Below are positions 1 through 8,200 of a stretch of 64,000 nucleotides of DNA, one piece after another. Source of the DNA: CALBJU01 sp965247125 (lineage in GTDB: Bacteria > Bacteroidota > Rhodothermia > Rhodothermales > UBA10348). Under the pieces are notes generated by a model. The model saw only the letters and a program-made list of their open reading frames with translations. It searched no databases and was not told where the DNA came from. Numbering within the stretch: the first letter of the stretch is position 1; every line of letters begins with the position of its first letter. The position numbers and the translations under genes were made by a program. The DNA is taken from assembly GCA_965247125.1 (NCBI GenBank), contig CBDFGO010000003.1, positions 744,001 to 808,000 on the forward strand. The letters are read 5' to 3'.

Positions 1-1211
1 GCACAGAGGATGTGTTGACAGAAGTATTGCGAACAGGGGCCGCAAAGATGCTGGCCACAGCCGTTGAGGCCGAGGTTGAAGCTTTCTGCCAGCGCTACCA
101 GTTCCTGCGCGACGAAGAGAATCGCCACCGCATCGTTCGCAATGGATATCTGCCAGAGAGGAAGATTTTGACTGGTATCGGGGAGGTCGCTGTAAAGATG
201 CCCCGCATACGCGACCGTACGGGTCGGGGTGAGGATAGAATCGGTTTCCGCAGTTCGATACTACCAGCCTACCTCCGCAAGAGCCGCTCGCTTGAGGCTC
301 TCATTCCATGGTTGTACCTGAAGGGAGTTTCAACGGGCGGCTTTGAGGCAGCGCTCTCGGCCCTTGTTGGTCCTGATGCCCCAGGGCTGACCTCCTCGAC
401 GATTGCGCGCCTGAAGACGCTTTGGACAAGGGAGCACGAAGACTGGCAAAAGCGGAGCCTGAAGGAGAAGCACTACGTCTATTTCTGGGCCGACGGTATT
501 CACGTAAACGTACGCATGGATAAACAGAAACTGTGTCTGCTGGTCGTGATCGGCGCTACGGCCGATGGAAGGAAGGAGCTTATAGCACTCGAGGACGGCT
601 TTCGCGAGAGCAAGCAGTCGTGGCGAGAGTTGCTCCTGGAGCTGAGGCACCGCGGGCTGGATCAAGGACCGAAGCTGGCTGTTGCCGATGGAGCCATGGG
701 ATTCTGGAGTGCTCTCGCAGAAGTTTATCCCGAGACGCGAGCCGCACGCTGTTGGGTGCACAAGACAGCAAATGTGCTCAACCGCCTGCCCAAGTCCGTT
801 CAGAAGAAGGCAAAAGGTCACCTCACGCAGATCTATACAGCAGAAACAAAAAAGCAGGCAGAGAGCGCCCTTCTGTTTTTCATCAAAGCCTACCAGCAAA
901 AGTATCCGAAAGCAGCAGAGATTCTGGTGAAAGACCGAGAAGAACTGCTCGCTTTTTATGACTTTCCGGCAGAACACTGGATCCATCTTCGGAGCACAAA
1001 TCCGATCGAATCTACGTTCGCGACCGTGCGCCTCAGGACCGCCAAAACGAGGGGATGTCTGAGCCGAGAAACAGCTCTTGCAATGGCCTTCCGTCTATGT
1101 AAAGAGGCTCAGAAGAAGTGGAGGAAACTGAATGCACCGCACCTATTGCAACTTGTAAAAAAAGGAATCAAATTCACCGACGGAATTACATCAGAACGAC
1201 ACGCTGCCTAA
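1..1211 (+). CDS. IS256-family (Mutator-like) transposase, 5' partial
   Basis: This cut-and-paste DDE transposase acts on the IS256 ends. The visible product matches the full 416-aa copy at 15008-16258 and lacks only about the first 16 residues, which lie before the window. The acidic catalytic positions can be placed in FWADGIHV, VADGAMGFW and the downstream STNPIEST block. The Zn/Cys-free N-terminus and the TRAARCWVHK block are typical of the family. The reading frame is open and undamaged, so this copy may be active. Coding continues from the window edge, so the start is not visible here. Confidence 0.93.
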   Translation, partial: TEDVLTEVLRTGAAKMLATAVEAEVEAFCQRYQFLRDEENRHRIVRNGYLPERKILTGIGEVAVKMPRIRDRTGRGEDRIGFRSSILPAYLRKSRSLEALIPWLYLKGVSTGGFEAALSALVGPDAPGLTSSTIARLKTLWTREHEDWQKRSLKEKHYVYFWADGIHVNVRMDKQKLCLLVVIGATADGRKELIALEDGFRESKQSWRELLLELRHRGLDQGPKLAVADGAMGFWSALAEVYPETRAARCWVHKTANVLNRLPKSVQKKAKGHLTQIYTAETKKQAESALLFFIKAYQQKYPKAAEILVKDREELLAFYDFPAEHWIHLRSTNPIESTFATVRLRTAKTRGCLSRETALAMAFRLCKEAQKKWRKLNAPHLLQLVKKGIKFTDGITSERHAA

Positions 1212-1242
1212 ACCTTCCATACACAACTTTTGGGCATAGCTC
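1..1242 (+). mobile_element. IS256-family insertion sequence, copy 1 (5' end outside window)
   Basis: The transposase and right end are the same as in the complete copy at 14977-16360, which lies in the opposite orientation. The right boundary is placed at 1242 because the two copies share sequence up to a terminal ...CATAGCTC and diverge after it. The complete copy is bounded there by its target duplication. The element is cut by the window start, so only its right part is seen. The bases just outside (1243-1265) are the end of an IS3-type element, so this IS256 sits inside another insertion sequence. Confidence 0.9.
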
Positions 1243-1265
1243 TCCGATGAATCAGGACCATCTCT
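1243..1265 (-). mobile_element. 23-bp left end of a fourth IS3-type element (same family as 4640-5909)
   Basis: Read on the minus strand, these 23 bases are identical to the first 23 bases of the IS3 copies starting at 4640 and 10096 (AGAGATGGTCCTGATT and onward). They are flanked outside by GTC, as are the left ends at 4640 and 6852. IS256 copy 1 follows immediately, so this is a nested insertion: IS3 went into the propeller gene and IS256 later went into the IS3 end. The rest of the IS3 copy should lie upstream of the window. Confidence 0.8.
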
Positions 1266-2500
1266 GACGTTCTATCACTGCCGGTACTGTCATAAACCAC
1301 TAACGAACTCTCCGTGCCCACAATAATGGAGTTTTGATAGTCACTGAGTGACATGTGAATTACAGATTCATCATCAGATAGAAAACCTCTCGTCAACTCC
1401 TCTTCAATCTCAAACTGTATCAAGTCAAGGAACGAAAACCCGCCGTCATGACTTATCCAAAGTGTGTTGTAATCATCGATAGCTATATGATTGATTACGT
1501 TATTGGCGAGAGTATTGGAGTTATCTGTGTCGTGACGAATAACGTGATTATTCTCGTTTGCAACGTCAAGTAAATTCAAGCCTTCCCACGTGCCAACCAG
1601 GTACATATTTTCCCTTATTTGGATGAACGACTCAACCACAGAATCTGAAATTTTTGGAGACCTGGGGGAGTTTTTTGAGAACTCCTCAATTTTTCCGGTA
1701 AGCAGAGAGTATGACAAGAGCCCTGCGCCAGAGGTACCAATCCACAAAGTGCTGTTGGTATCTATAAAAAGTGTCCTGATGAATGAAGCTGGAAGCCCTA
1801 TTTTTTCTTCGATGACTACTGATTGGGGATCGTTTTCATGGTGGGAAGCTCGATATAAGCCATTTCGCCAGGTTCCGATCCATATGTTTCCTCGATCCTC
1901 CTCCAGAAAGGCCCTAATAATCTGAATTTTATCCGCCCACTGTCCTGAAAACAACATCGGACAGAGCTCAAGATCTTGGGAGAGTCTCCATCCCCCGCCT
2001 TCGCCGGTCCCGATCGCGAATGATCCGTCTTGGAGTGGAGTAATTTTTTGGACCTGAATGGCCGCGTTTTCTTCTGAACACTCGGAAGAAGGTTCGATTG
2101 GCCTGAGAAGGACTGAATGGGTGTCTAGTAAATACAACCCATCGAGATGAGACCCGACAAGGAGAGTGTCAGGGTTCATCTCAACGATTGAGTAAATCCA
2201 GTCGTCTTTGAGCGCGCTGTTTTGTGAGTTTAGGAGGTTCGAAGACGCCAAGGATTCACCCGTCCAGTAATTTATACCGGATCTTGTACCGACCCAAAGG
2301 ACTCCATTCTGCGAGCGAAAGGTGGAGTAAACCTCATTACTTATCAGTCCACTCTCAACGCCGAAATTATTCCAGCTCAATGTGGGTCCAGAATCCTGCG
2401 ATCTTGCTTCCGGCGGACAAATCTGAATTAACAAGACCAAGGAGAGCACAAACTTGGCTCTCACCACAGCCTCACTGATTTTTGGAGCATGTCTTTTCAT
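1266..2500 (-). pseudogene. Two-component regulator propeller (Reg_prop) protein, C-terminally truncated by insertion sequences
   Basis: The N-terminus has a signal peptide ending near residue 35 (ARSQ). Repeated blades follow, with signatures LWVGTRSGI, IWIGTWRNGL, LWIGTSGAGL and LWISHDGG. These are the Reg_prop repeats that form the periplasmic sensor of hybrid histidine kinases in Bacteroidota. About 411 native residues remain. The frame then runs into an IS3 end and IS256, which add a short foreign tail (MPKSCVWKV) and a stop at 1208. Any transmembrane, Y_Y_Y and kinase parts are lost from view. The native gene was probably much longer; a free-standing propeller is less likely because the break falls at an insertion. 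Confidence 0.82.
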
Positions 2501-2733
2501 AGCAAGACGCCGGGCGAACCGGCGCAGACTTATTAGGGAATCCCGTTTTCGTGGTTGGCAATTATTGCCAAAGATTAAGAATCCTAACGGGGTCAGTAAA
2601 TAAGCTCGTTATACTATTCGTAATCACATTTTTACGAGTTGTTTTTAGGCAGATGACGCGCAAATAAAGAGCACTGAAGCTCTTGACAACTGCTCCATCA
2701 AGTATTTCAAACATACACAAACGCCAAAAAGCA

Positions 2734-2972
2734 ATGACCACTTACAATCACTCCAGCCTCTCGATATTCGTTGTCTTTTTTTTTTCGCGGTAATTTTCGC
2801 GGGATGCGATTTTTCCAGCGTGGAGAGAGATGATCACGTGAACCCAGAAGAGGTCCAATTGAGGGTAGAGATAGACGGCAACAAGGCACAAGACAGCTTT
2901 TATACTGTTCGCCGAGACTCGTTGATATATTCACTGAGTGGCGACACCACTTGTGTGGGTACCGGATGCTAA
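2734..2972 (+). pseudogene. Small putative lipoprotein with a T10 tract that shifts its frame
   Basis: ATG at 2734 opens a frame that reaches a run of ten T residues at 2776-2785 and then stops. One base more (or two fewer) in the run would join it to a frame containing the lipobox IFAGC and a short mature domain of about 45 residues. That domain ends at TAA 2970-2972, just before a strong terminator. The mature part (DFSSVERDDH, then VQLRVEIDG) resembles no family I know. It may be a phase-variable lipoprotein in the OFF state or a decayed gene. Its position before the terminator supports past expression. Confidence 0.4.
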
Positions 2973-2988
2973 GTTTGGGGAAGGTTCG

Positions 2989-3026
2989 AAAAGAGGGGCC
3001 CAGGTATAGTCCTGGGTCCCTCTTTT
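2989..3026 (+). terminator. Rho-independent terminator, nearly symmetrical
   Basis: A GC-rich inverted repeat, AAAAGAGGG(G)CCCAGG and its complement around a TATAG loop, is followed by TCTTTT. It can work in both directions because the stem starts with AAAA. It closes the small lipoprotein frame ending at 2972. Confidence 0.8.
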
Positions 3027-3380
3027 CAATGGGTAATAGAGGCGAATCGCCAAGAAAAGGAGTGGCACACGTGACCGACACCAAGTATATCTGCCAACAT
3101 CGGCCCCGATTCGGAATTACTGCTCATCAGCTGATGAAGACATCAACCCCTGGCAAAATATTCTAGCCAATTCAGCGATCCCCACCCGAGAATTGATCAA
3201 CGGACCGCAAGATAAATGCAGTGGGGTCCCCTAAAGGTTATCCATGGTATCAACGGACCATCAGATAGAGCTCAAAACACCATTTCGAATTTAAACTGCT
3301 CGCCTATGTTCATTACGAAAAATGTGGGGCCACGCTCAGCCCATGTACGGAATAGCAGTTTTAACTTCGAGAGGCCCCAA
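3027..3380. other. Non-coding interval before the protease gene
   Basis: Nothing that looks like a gene is seen on either strand. Short open frames here have no start context or recognisable composition. The region presumably carries the promoter of the gene starting at 3381, but no convincing -35/-10 pair was identified. Confidence 0.4.
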
Positions 3381-4639
3381 ATGAAATCTCTTTTCATTGC
3401 TCTGTTCTGCATCTGCCTTGCAGGCAACGTATCTGCACAAAAAGCGAGTAAGAATTCCTCTCCGCTTAGCATTAGACTGGAATCATCTGGTCCAGATGGA
3501 GTGGGCAAGTCGGAATCGAGACAGGTCGCACAGGTATTGGAACCCGGAGCGACTTGGGTTAGGCTCCACTTTTCTGATTGGTCTTTAGAAAAGGGGGATC
3601 AGATCGTAGTGAGCTCTCCAAAATACGGTACGCGGCATATTTTGGACCGAAAAAGTATCGAGGATTGGCACGGAACGTCGGCATTTTTTAACGGAGAAGA
3701 GCTCAAAATAGAACTTTTTTCGCGTCCTGGATCTTCTTCCTATTGTGAAATAAGCCAAGTTGTTTTTGGCCTTGATGATCAGCCGGTTGCGGCAAAAAAA
3801 GTCTTTGCGATGGCGATAGTCGCGTTGCAGGATTGCGAGCCATGATTGGCCGGACCATCGACGAGAATGAAGACAGTCCATGTACAGCTACCTTTACTTC
3901 TGGAGGTTTTTTTATTTCCGCTGCGCATTGCTCTGACAATTCGTTTGACGTTGTCGAGTTCAACGTAGATGATTCTAATCCCACAACTGGAGACATGAAC
4001 TTCTCTGATCCAGACGATCAGTATTCAATCAACTACGCAACGGCCGACACAGGATTCGTAGATCCACTCGTGGATGACGAGATAGTAAAAACACGAATTG
4101 GCAGAGACTGGTGGATTTTTGAAGTCGGAGTTAACGGATCGGGAGAATCAATATTTGATAATCAAAATTCCGCTCTGAGACTTTCGTCAGATTATCACAC
4201 TTCGGTGGGAAGCGGTTTGGACGGGGTCGTGGAAGGTTATGGCGGTGATTCTGAAAATCTTAAAAACTTTACTCTTCAGCAGGATTCAGTCGGCAATGGT
4301 ATTAGCAAGTGGGAATACAACGGCGGTGAATCTTACTTCGAACACCAGATCGACACTCAGGGAGGTACTTCTGGAGCAGCCCTGATCACTTCTGGAGTTG
4401 CAATCGGTATACATGTTGTCGGGCTCTGTGAGACGACAGGTTATGACGCCAACTATGCTATGTCGATCGCGAATAGCAATATATCGGATGCCTTTGAGGA
4501 TTTTTGGAAGACCGATGCCACCCTCTACGTGGATTCGGGGCACCCGACCACAGAAACGCGTGATGGAAGCATATTTAAACCGTACACAACGCTGGGCGCC
4601 GCCATTTCTGGTGCAAGCAGCGGAGACGTGATTTACGTC
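3381..4639 (+). pseudogene. Secreted trypsin-like protease/beta-helix protein, N-terminal half (frameshifted, cut by IS3)
   Basis: The start is ATG 3381 because a signal peptide (MKSLFIALF to VSAQ) follows and GAGAGG lies upstream. A beta-rich domain leads to a run of seven A at 3794-3800, after which the frame must shift by -1. The shifted frame gives a chymotrypsin-like domain with the His motif FFISAAHC and the Ser motif TQGGTSGAAL. The start of a right-handed beta-helix follows (GSIFKPYTTLGAAI, then SGDVIYV). At 4639 the gene is cut by IS3. The missing C-terminal half appears to be the inverted fragment at 8201-9850, which starts GTYTAAATISKD. The whole protein would be about 970 aa and exported through type IX secretion. 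The A7 is a canonical A AAA AAA slip site, so the shift could be programmed, but mutation is equally possible. Confidence 0.75.
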
Positions 4640-4726
4640 AGAGATGGTCCTGATTCATCGGACAGTCTGAACAACAAATAAGGTGGAGTCTTGCGATCTT
4701 ATCACCCTCAAGAAAGGATACAAACG

Positions 4727-5014
4727 ATGAGTCGCAAAAGAAGAAACCACAGCAACACATTCAAAGCGAAAGTAGCGCTGGCGGCGGTCAAAGGAGATCG
4801 CACAATGGCTGAGTTGGCAGACCAGTTCCAGGTGCATCCAAACCAGATTCAGACGTGGAAAAAGAAGCTGATTCAGGACGCTGAAGAGGTCTTTGAAAAA
4901 GGGTATTCCAGAAAGCACAACGAGGAGGGCCAGATCAAGGAGCTTCACGCCAAAATTGGCGAGCTTTCGATGGAGAAGGATTTTTTATCCAAAGCGCTCG
5001 GTCGCACCCAGTAG
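4727..5014 (+). CDS. IS3 transposase OrfA, copy A (helix-turn-helix subunit)
   Basis: The product is 95 aa from ATG 4727 (MSRKRRNHSN), preceded by AAAGGA. It is a helix-turn-helix DNA-binding protein (TMAELADQFQVHPNQIQTWKK) with a C-terminal leucine-zipper-like helix, typical of IS3 OrfA. Near its end, T TTT TTA at 4981-4987 is in the right phase for -1 frameshifting. The shifted frame reads straight through into OrfB without a stop, giving the OrfAB fusion that acts as transposase in this family. Confidence 0.92.
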   Translation: MSRKRRNHSNTFKAKVALAAVKGDRTMAELADQFQVHPNQIQTWKKKLIQDAEEVFEKGYSRKHNEEGQIKELHAKIGELSMEKDFLSKALGRTQ

Positions 5015-5028
5015 GTGAGCGCCGCCAA

Positions 5029-5856
5029 ATGATCGACCCAATCCACGACCTCTCCATCAAACGGCAGTGCAATCTGCTGGAGCTGAATCGCTCAACGGCC
5101 TACTACAAGCCGGTGGGCGAGAGCAAAGAGAACCTGGCCGTGATGAAAAAACTGGATGAGCTCTACATCGAACGTCCCACGCGAGGATCGCGCACCATGA
5201 AGGATGCGCTCGAGGACAGAGGTATTTTTGTGGGCCGCCATCGAATCCGGCGATTAATGCGTCTGATGGGCCTTATTGCCATTTATCCTAAGAAACGGAC
5301 CTCGATTCCGGGAAAAGGTCACAAGATTTATCCGTATCTCTTGCGTAAGCTCAACGTGACGCGGCCCCGGCAGGTTTACGCAAGCGACATTACGTTCATC
5401 CCGATGAAAAGGGGATTCGTTTACCTGGTCGCCGTCATTGACTGGTACAGCCGCAAGGTGCTCTCGCACCGGATCTCCAATACGATGGACACCGACTTCT
5501 GTGTGGAAGCTCTCGAAGAAGCAATCGCCGTGTATGGAGCGCCAGAGATCTTCAATACGGATCAGGGCAGCCAGTTCACATCGATGGCCTTCACTGATGT
5601 GCTGAAGAATCATGACATCAAAATCTCTATGGATGGCAAAGGACGCTGGATGGACAACGTGTTCGTTGAACGTCTGTGGCGTAGCCTGAAATATGAAGAG
5701 GTGTACCTCAGAGCATATGAGAGTGTAGCCGAGGCCCGTCGCTCAATCGCCGATTACTTTGGCTACTTCAACGGAGAACGACGCCACAGTTCGCTTGGCA
5801 GACAGACTCCTGATCACGTATTTTTTAATCACCAGCCGCTTCAAGAAGCAGCATAA
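5029..5856 (+). CDS. IS3 transposase OrfB, copy A (DDE integrase core)
   Basis: The product is 275 aa with an N-terminal HTH_21 segment (RPTRGSRTMKDAL) and an rve integrase core. The DDE residues lie in YASDITFIP, FNTDQGSQFT and the VERLWRSLK helix, with the C-terminal YFNGERRHSSLG block. It is expected to be made mainly as an OrfAB fusion through the slip site in orfA. The frame is intact. Compared with copies B and C, the last 45 residues differ at several positions (YFGYFNGERRHSSLGRQTP here), which suggests recombination between copies. Confidence 0.93.
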   Translation: MIDPIHDLSIKRQCNLLELNRSTAYYKPVGESKENLAVMKKLDELYIERPTRGSRTMKDALEDRGIFVGRHRIRRLMRLMGLIAIYPKKRTSIPGKGHKIYPYLLRKLNVTRPRQVYASDITFIPMKRGFVYLVAVIDWYSRKVLSHRISNTMDTDFCVEALEEAIAVYGAPEIFNTDQGSQFTSMAFTDVLKNHDIKISMDGKGRWMDNVFVERLWRSLKYEEVYLRAYESVAEARRSIADYFGYFNGERRHSSLGRQTPDHVFFNHQPLQEAA

Positions 5857-5910
5857 TCAACCCGCAAGACTCCACCTAGGACCCTGTCCAGTTTTGTAGG
5901 ACCATCTCTT

Positions 5911-5975
5911 GGTACCCAAACTTGAGAGCCCTGCCAGCGTGCGAACTCCGGGCTGATGAAAAGGACTACAAGTTC
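5911..5975 (-). pseudogene. Remnant of a type IX sorting-domain tail
   Basis: On the minus strand, just after the stop of the lipoprotein gene at 5976, the sequence encodes VRTLAGLSSLGT. This is close to VRTLEGLSASGS at the end of the T9SS gene at 8201-9850. It stops abruptly at the palindrome GGTACC (5911-5916), next to IS3 copy A. Its last residues seem to lie at 9851-9876 on the plus strand (AITFLK and stop), on the far side of an inversion. Confidence 0.6.
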
Positions 5976-6392
5976 TCAGTTGCTGGAGGTCGTAGGTAGG
6001 GCCCGATGAGAATAAGCCCTCATTAGGCTCGGTATAATCACTTCTAGCTCATCACCGTGCACAGACCACACGGGCACTTGTGACAAGATATCTGGGCAGT
6101 AGAATAGTGAACTCCCAAAGCAGATCCAGTCAGAAATTGTTGGCTGACCCTCCGAAATTGTGTAAGCGGCCGCGCCCTTGCCAAAACGCCCTTCAATTAC
6201 CACTCTACCCGATTCTTTAAATGTTAATCTGGTTTCTTCGCCGTCGGCGTATGACGACACTACTTCACCTGAGACCGTAGATGTTCTCTGGTACACAACC
6301 CACTGAGTTCCAATCAACGGCAAATCGTTGTCTACTGAGTCACATCCTACAAACAGGGAGACACAAATTACCGCAATAGTACAAAATCGCAT
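5976..6392 (-). CDS. Putative lipoprotein, paralogue 1
   Basis: The product is 138 aa from ATG 6392 (MRFCTIAVICV), chosen because the signal sequence and lipobox LFVGC follow directly. The mature part starts CDSVDNDLPLIGTQWVVYQ and is beta-rich, with a GDELEVIIP strand near the end. It is exactly as long as its neighbour at 6417-6833 and aligns to it throughout, so the two are a tandem duplication. The function is unknown; the GTQW start and short beta-rich body recall small lipocalin/META-like envelope proteins, but that is a guess. It lies 24 bp downstream of paralogue 2, probably in one transcript. Confidence 0.75.
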   Translation of the reverse strand: MRFCTIAVICVSLFVGCDSVDNDLPLIGTQWVVYQRTSTVSGEVVSSYADGEETRLTFKESGRVVIEGRFGKGAAAYTISEGQPTISDWICFGSSLFYCPDILSQVPVWSVHGDELEVIIPSLMRAYSHRALPTTSSN

Positions 6393-6416
6393 GATGAGAT
6401 CTTGCCTTGGTATCAC

Positions 6417-6833
6417 TCAGCCTCCAGGTGTCGTTAGAGCCCGGTGATAGTAAACTCTCACCCCTTCATTTGCGACCACACTTATTTCCAACTCATCTCC
6501 ACGTACCCTCCATTCCGTGGAACAGCAGAGAACATCCGAACAGTAAAACCCGCTTTCTAGGCACCCCCAATCTGATATGACTGGTTGGCCATTTACCATG
6601 GTGTAGGCTGCAACACCTCCAGCAAGACGGCCTCCTATGCGAACTCTGCCGGTTTCCCGTAAGGTGATGGTTATGTCTTCCAAGTCGTCATAGGTCACGA
6701 GCTGGCCCGGTGGAGTGAGAATATTTTGGTATAGCCCCCATTGAGTTCCAATCAGTGCCAGATCGTTGTCCGCCGAATCACAACCTATAACTAAGGAGGT
6801 GAGAACTATTGCAATAATACTCAATCGGCTCAT
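6417..6833 (-). CDS. Putative lipoprotein, paralogue 2 (promoter region hit by IS3 copy B)
   Basis: The product is 138 aa from ATG 6833 (MSRLSIIAIVL), with lipobox LVIGC and mature start CDSADNDLALIGTQW. It is paralogous to 5976-6392 along its whole length. IS3 copy B is inserted 18 bp upstream of the start, with a GTC duplication. The native upstream DNA continues at 8122 and matches the DNA before the third, truncated paralogue at 9983. The insertion has therefore separated this gene and paralogue 1 from their own promoter region. Function unknown. Confidence 0.75.
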   Translation of the reverse strand: MSRLSIIAIVLTSLVIGCDSADNDLALIGTQWGLYQNILTPPGQLVTYDDLEDITITLRETGRVRIGGRLAGGVAAYTMVNGQPVISDWGCLESGFYCSDVLCCSTEWRVRGDELEISVVANEGVRVYYHRALTTPGG

Positions 6834-6938
6834 TTGATCGTGTGTGAGGTCAGAGATGGTCCCGTTTGACTGGACAGCCTGGCTCTGATTATAGGTGGAA
6901 TCTTGCGATCTTATCACCCTCAAGAAAGGATACAAACG

Positions 6939-7226
6939 ATGAGTCGCAAAAGAAGAAACCACAGCAACACATTCAAAGCGAAAGTAGCGCTGGCGGCGGT
7001 CAAAGGAGATCGCACAATGGCTGAGTTGGCAGACCAGTTCCAGGTTCATCCGAACCAGATTCAGACGTGGAAAAAGAAGCTGATTCAGGACGCTGAAGAG
7101 GTCTTTGAAAAAGGGTATTCCAGAAAGCACAACGAGGAGGGCCAGATCAAGGAGCTTCACGCCAAAATTGGCGAGCTTTCGATGGAGAAGGATTTTTTAT
7201 CCAAAGCGCTCGGTCGCACCCAGTAG
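6939..7226 (+). CDS. IS3 transposase OrfA, copy B
   Basis: The 95-aa product is identical to OrfA of copy A. The start ATG 6939 follows AAAGGA. The T TTT TTA slip heptamer lies at 7193-7199. The frame is intact. Confidence 0.92.
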   Translation: MSRKRRNHSNTFKAKVALAAVKGDRTMAELADQFQVHPNQIQTWKKKLIQDAEEVFEKGYSRKHNEEGQIKELHAKIGELSMEKDFLSKALGRTQ

Positions 7227-7240
7227 GTGAGCGCCGCCAA

Positions 7241-8068
7241 ATGATCGACCCAATCCACGACCTCTCCATCAAACGGCAGTGCAATCTGCTGGAGCTGAAT
7301 CGCTCAACGGCCTACTACAAGCCGGTGGGCGAGAGCAAAGAGAACCTGGCCGTGATGAAAAAACTGGATGAGCTCTACATCGAACGTCCCACGCGAGGAT
7401 CGCGCACCATGAAGGATGCGCTCGAGGACAGAGGTATTTTTGTGGGCCGCCATCGAATCCGGCGATTAATGCGTCTGATGGGCCTTATTGCCATTTATCC
7501 TAAGAAACGGACCTCGATTCCGGGAAAAGGTCACAAGATTTATCCGTATCTCTTGCGTAAGCTCAACGTGACGCGGCCCCGGCAGGTTTACGCAAGCGAC
7601 ATCACATTCATTCCGATGAAAAAGGGATTCGTTTACCTGGTCGCCGTCATCGACTGGTACAGCCGAAAAGTACTCTCACGCCGGATCTCCAATACGATGG
7701 ACACCGACTTCTGTGTGGAAGCGCTCGAAGAAGCAATCGCCGTGTATGGAGCGCCAGAGATCTTCAATACGGATCAGGGCAGCCAGTTCACATCCGTGGC
7801 CTTTACTGATGTTCTGAAGAATCATGACATCAAAATCTCTATGGATGGCAAAGGACGCTGGATGGACAACGTGTTCGTTGAACGTCTGTGGCGTAGCCTG
7901 AAATATGAAGAGGTGTACCTTAAAGCCTATGACAGTGTGGCTGAAGCCCGCAAATCCATTGCTGTATACTTCGACTACTTCAATAACGAAAGGCGACACA
8001 GCTCACACGGAAGAAAGACCCCTGATCACGTATTTTTTAATCACCAGCCGCTTCAAGAAGCAGCATAA
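7241..8068 (+). CDS. IS3 transposase OrfB, copy B
   Basis: The product is 275 aa with an intact DDE core (YASDITFIP, FNTDQGSQFT, VERLWRSLK). It differs from copy A by a few residues, mainly in the C-terminal 45 (YFDYFNNERRHSSHGRKTP), and is nearly identical there to copy C. Confidence 0.93.
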   Translation: MIDPIHDLSIKRQCNLLELNRSTAYYKPVGESKENLAVMKKLDELYIERPTRGSRTMKDALEDRGIFVGRHRIRRLMRLMGLIAIYPKKRTSIPGKGHKIYPYLLRKLNVTRPRQVYASDITFIPMKKGFVYLVAVIDWYSRKVLSRRISNTMDTDFCVEALEEAIAVYGAPEIFNTDQGSQFTSVAFTDVLKNHDIKISMDGKGRWMDNVFVERLWRSLKYEEVYLKAYDSVAEARKSIAVYFDYFNNERRHSSHGRKTPDHVFFNHQPLQEAA

Positions 8069-8200
8069 TCAATCCGCAAGATTCCACCTAAGACCCTGTC
8101 CAGTTTTATAGGACCATCTCTGTCGTAATCTATGCGCTTCACCATCAAGTTTGCGTCATTGCCATCGGCGGAGTCGATGCCTTGTTTCGATATTGAACAC

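Larger units (their letters stand above)
4640..5909 (+). mobile_element. IS3-family element, copy A (1270 bp)
   Basis: The ends are imperfect inverted repeats (AGAGATGGTCCT, a GGACAG block, then GGTGGAGTCTTGCG on both sides). It carries orfA and orfB. Copies B and C have the same length and nearly the same sequence. The left flank is GTC but the right flank is TGG, so there is no matching 3-bp target duplication. This fits a rearrangement with one breakpoint at its right end (see the inverted segment 5911-9850). Confidence 0.9.
6852..8121 (+). mobile_element. IS3-family element, copy B (1270 bp) with GTC target duplication
   Basis: It has the same family and length as copies A and C. It is bounded by GTC at 6849-6851 and 8122-8124, a clean 3-bp duplication that marks it as a simple insertion. 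The first 60 bases of its left end differ from copies A and C (GTCCCGTTTGACTGG after AGAGATG) and look more like its own right end. Confidence 0.93.

Noticed and set aside
330..986. 218-aa minus-strand open frame (repeated at 15233-15889 on the plus strand)
   Set aside because: It lies antisense within the IS256 transposase in both copies, is identical because the IS is identical, and has no coding features.
2707..3084. 125-aa minus-strand open frame
   Set aside because: It runs through the terminator hairpin and the T10 tract and is antisense to the small lipoprotein frame. Composition is not protein-like.
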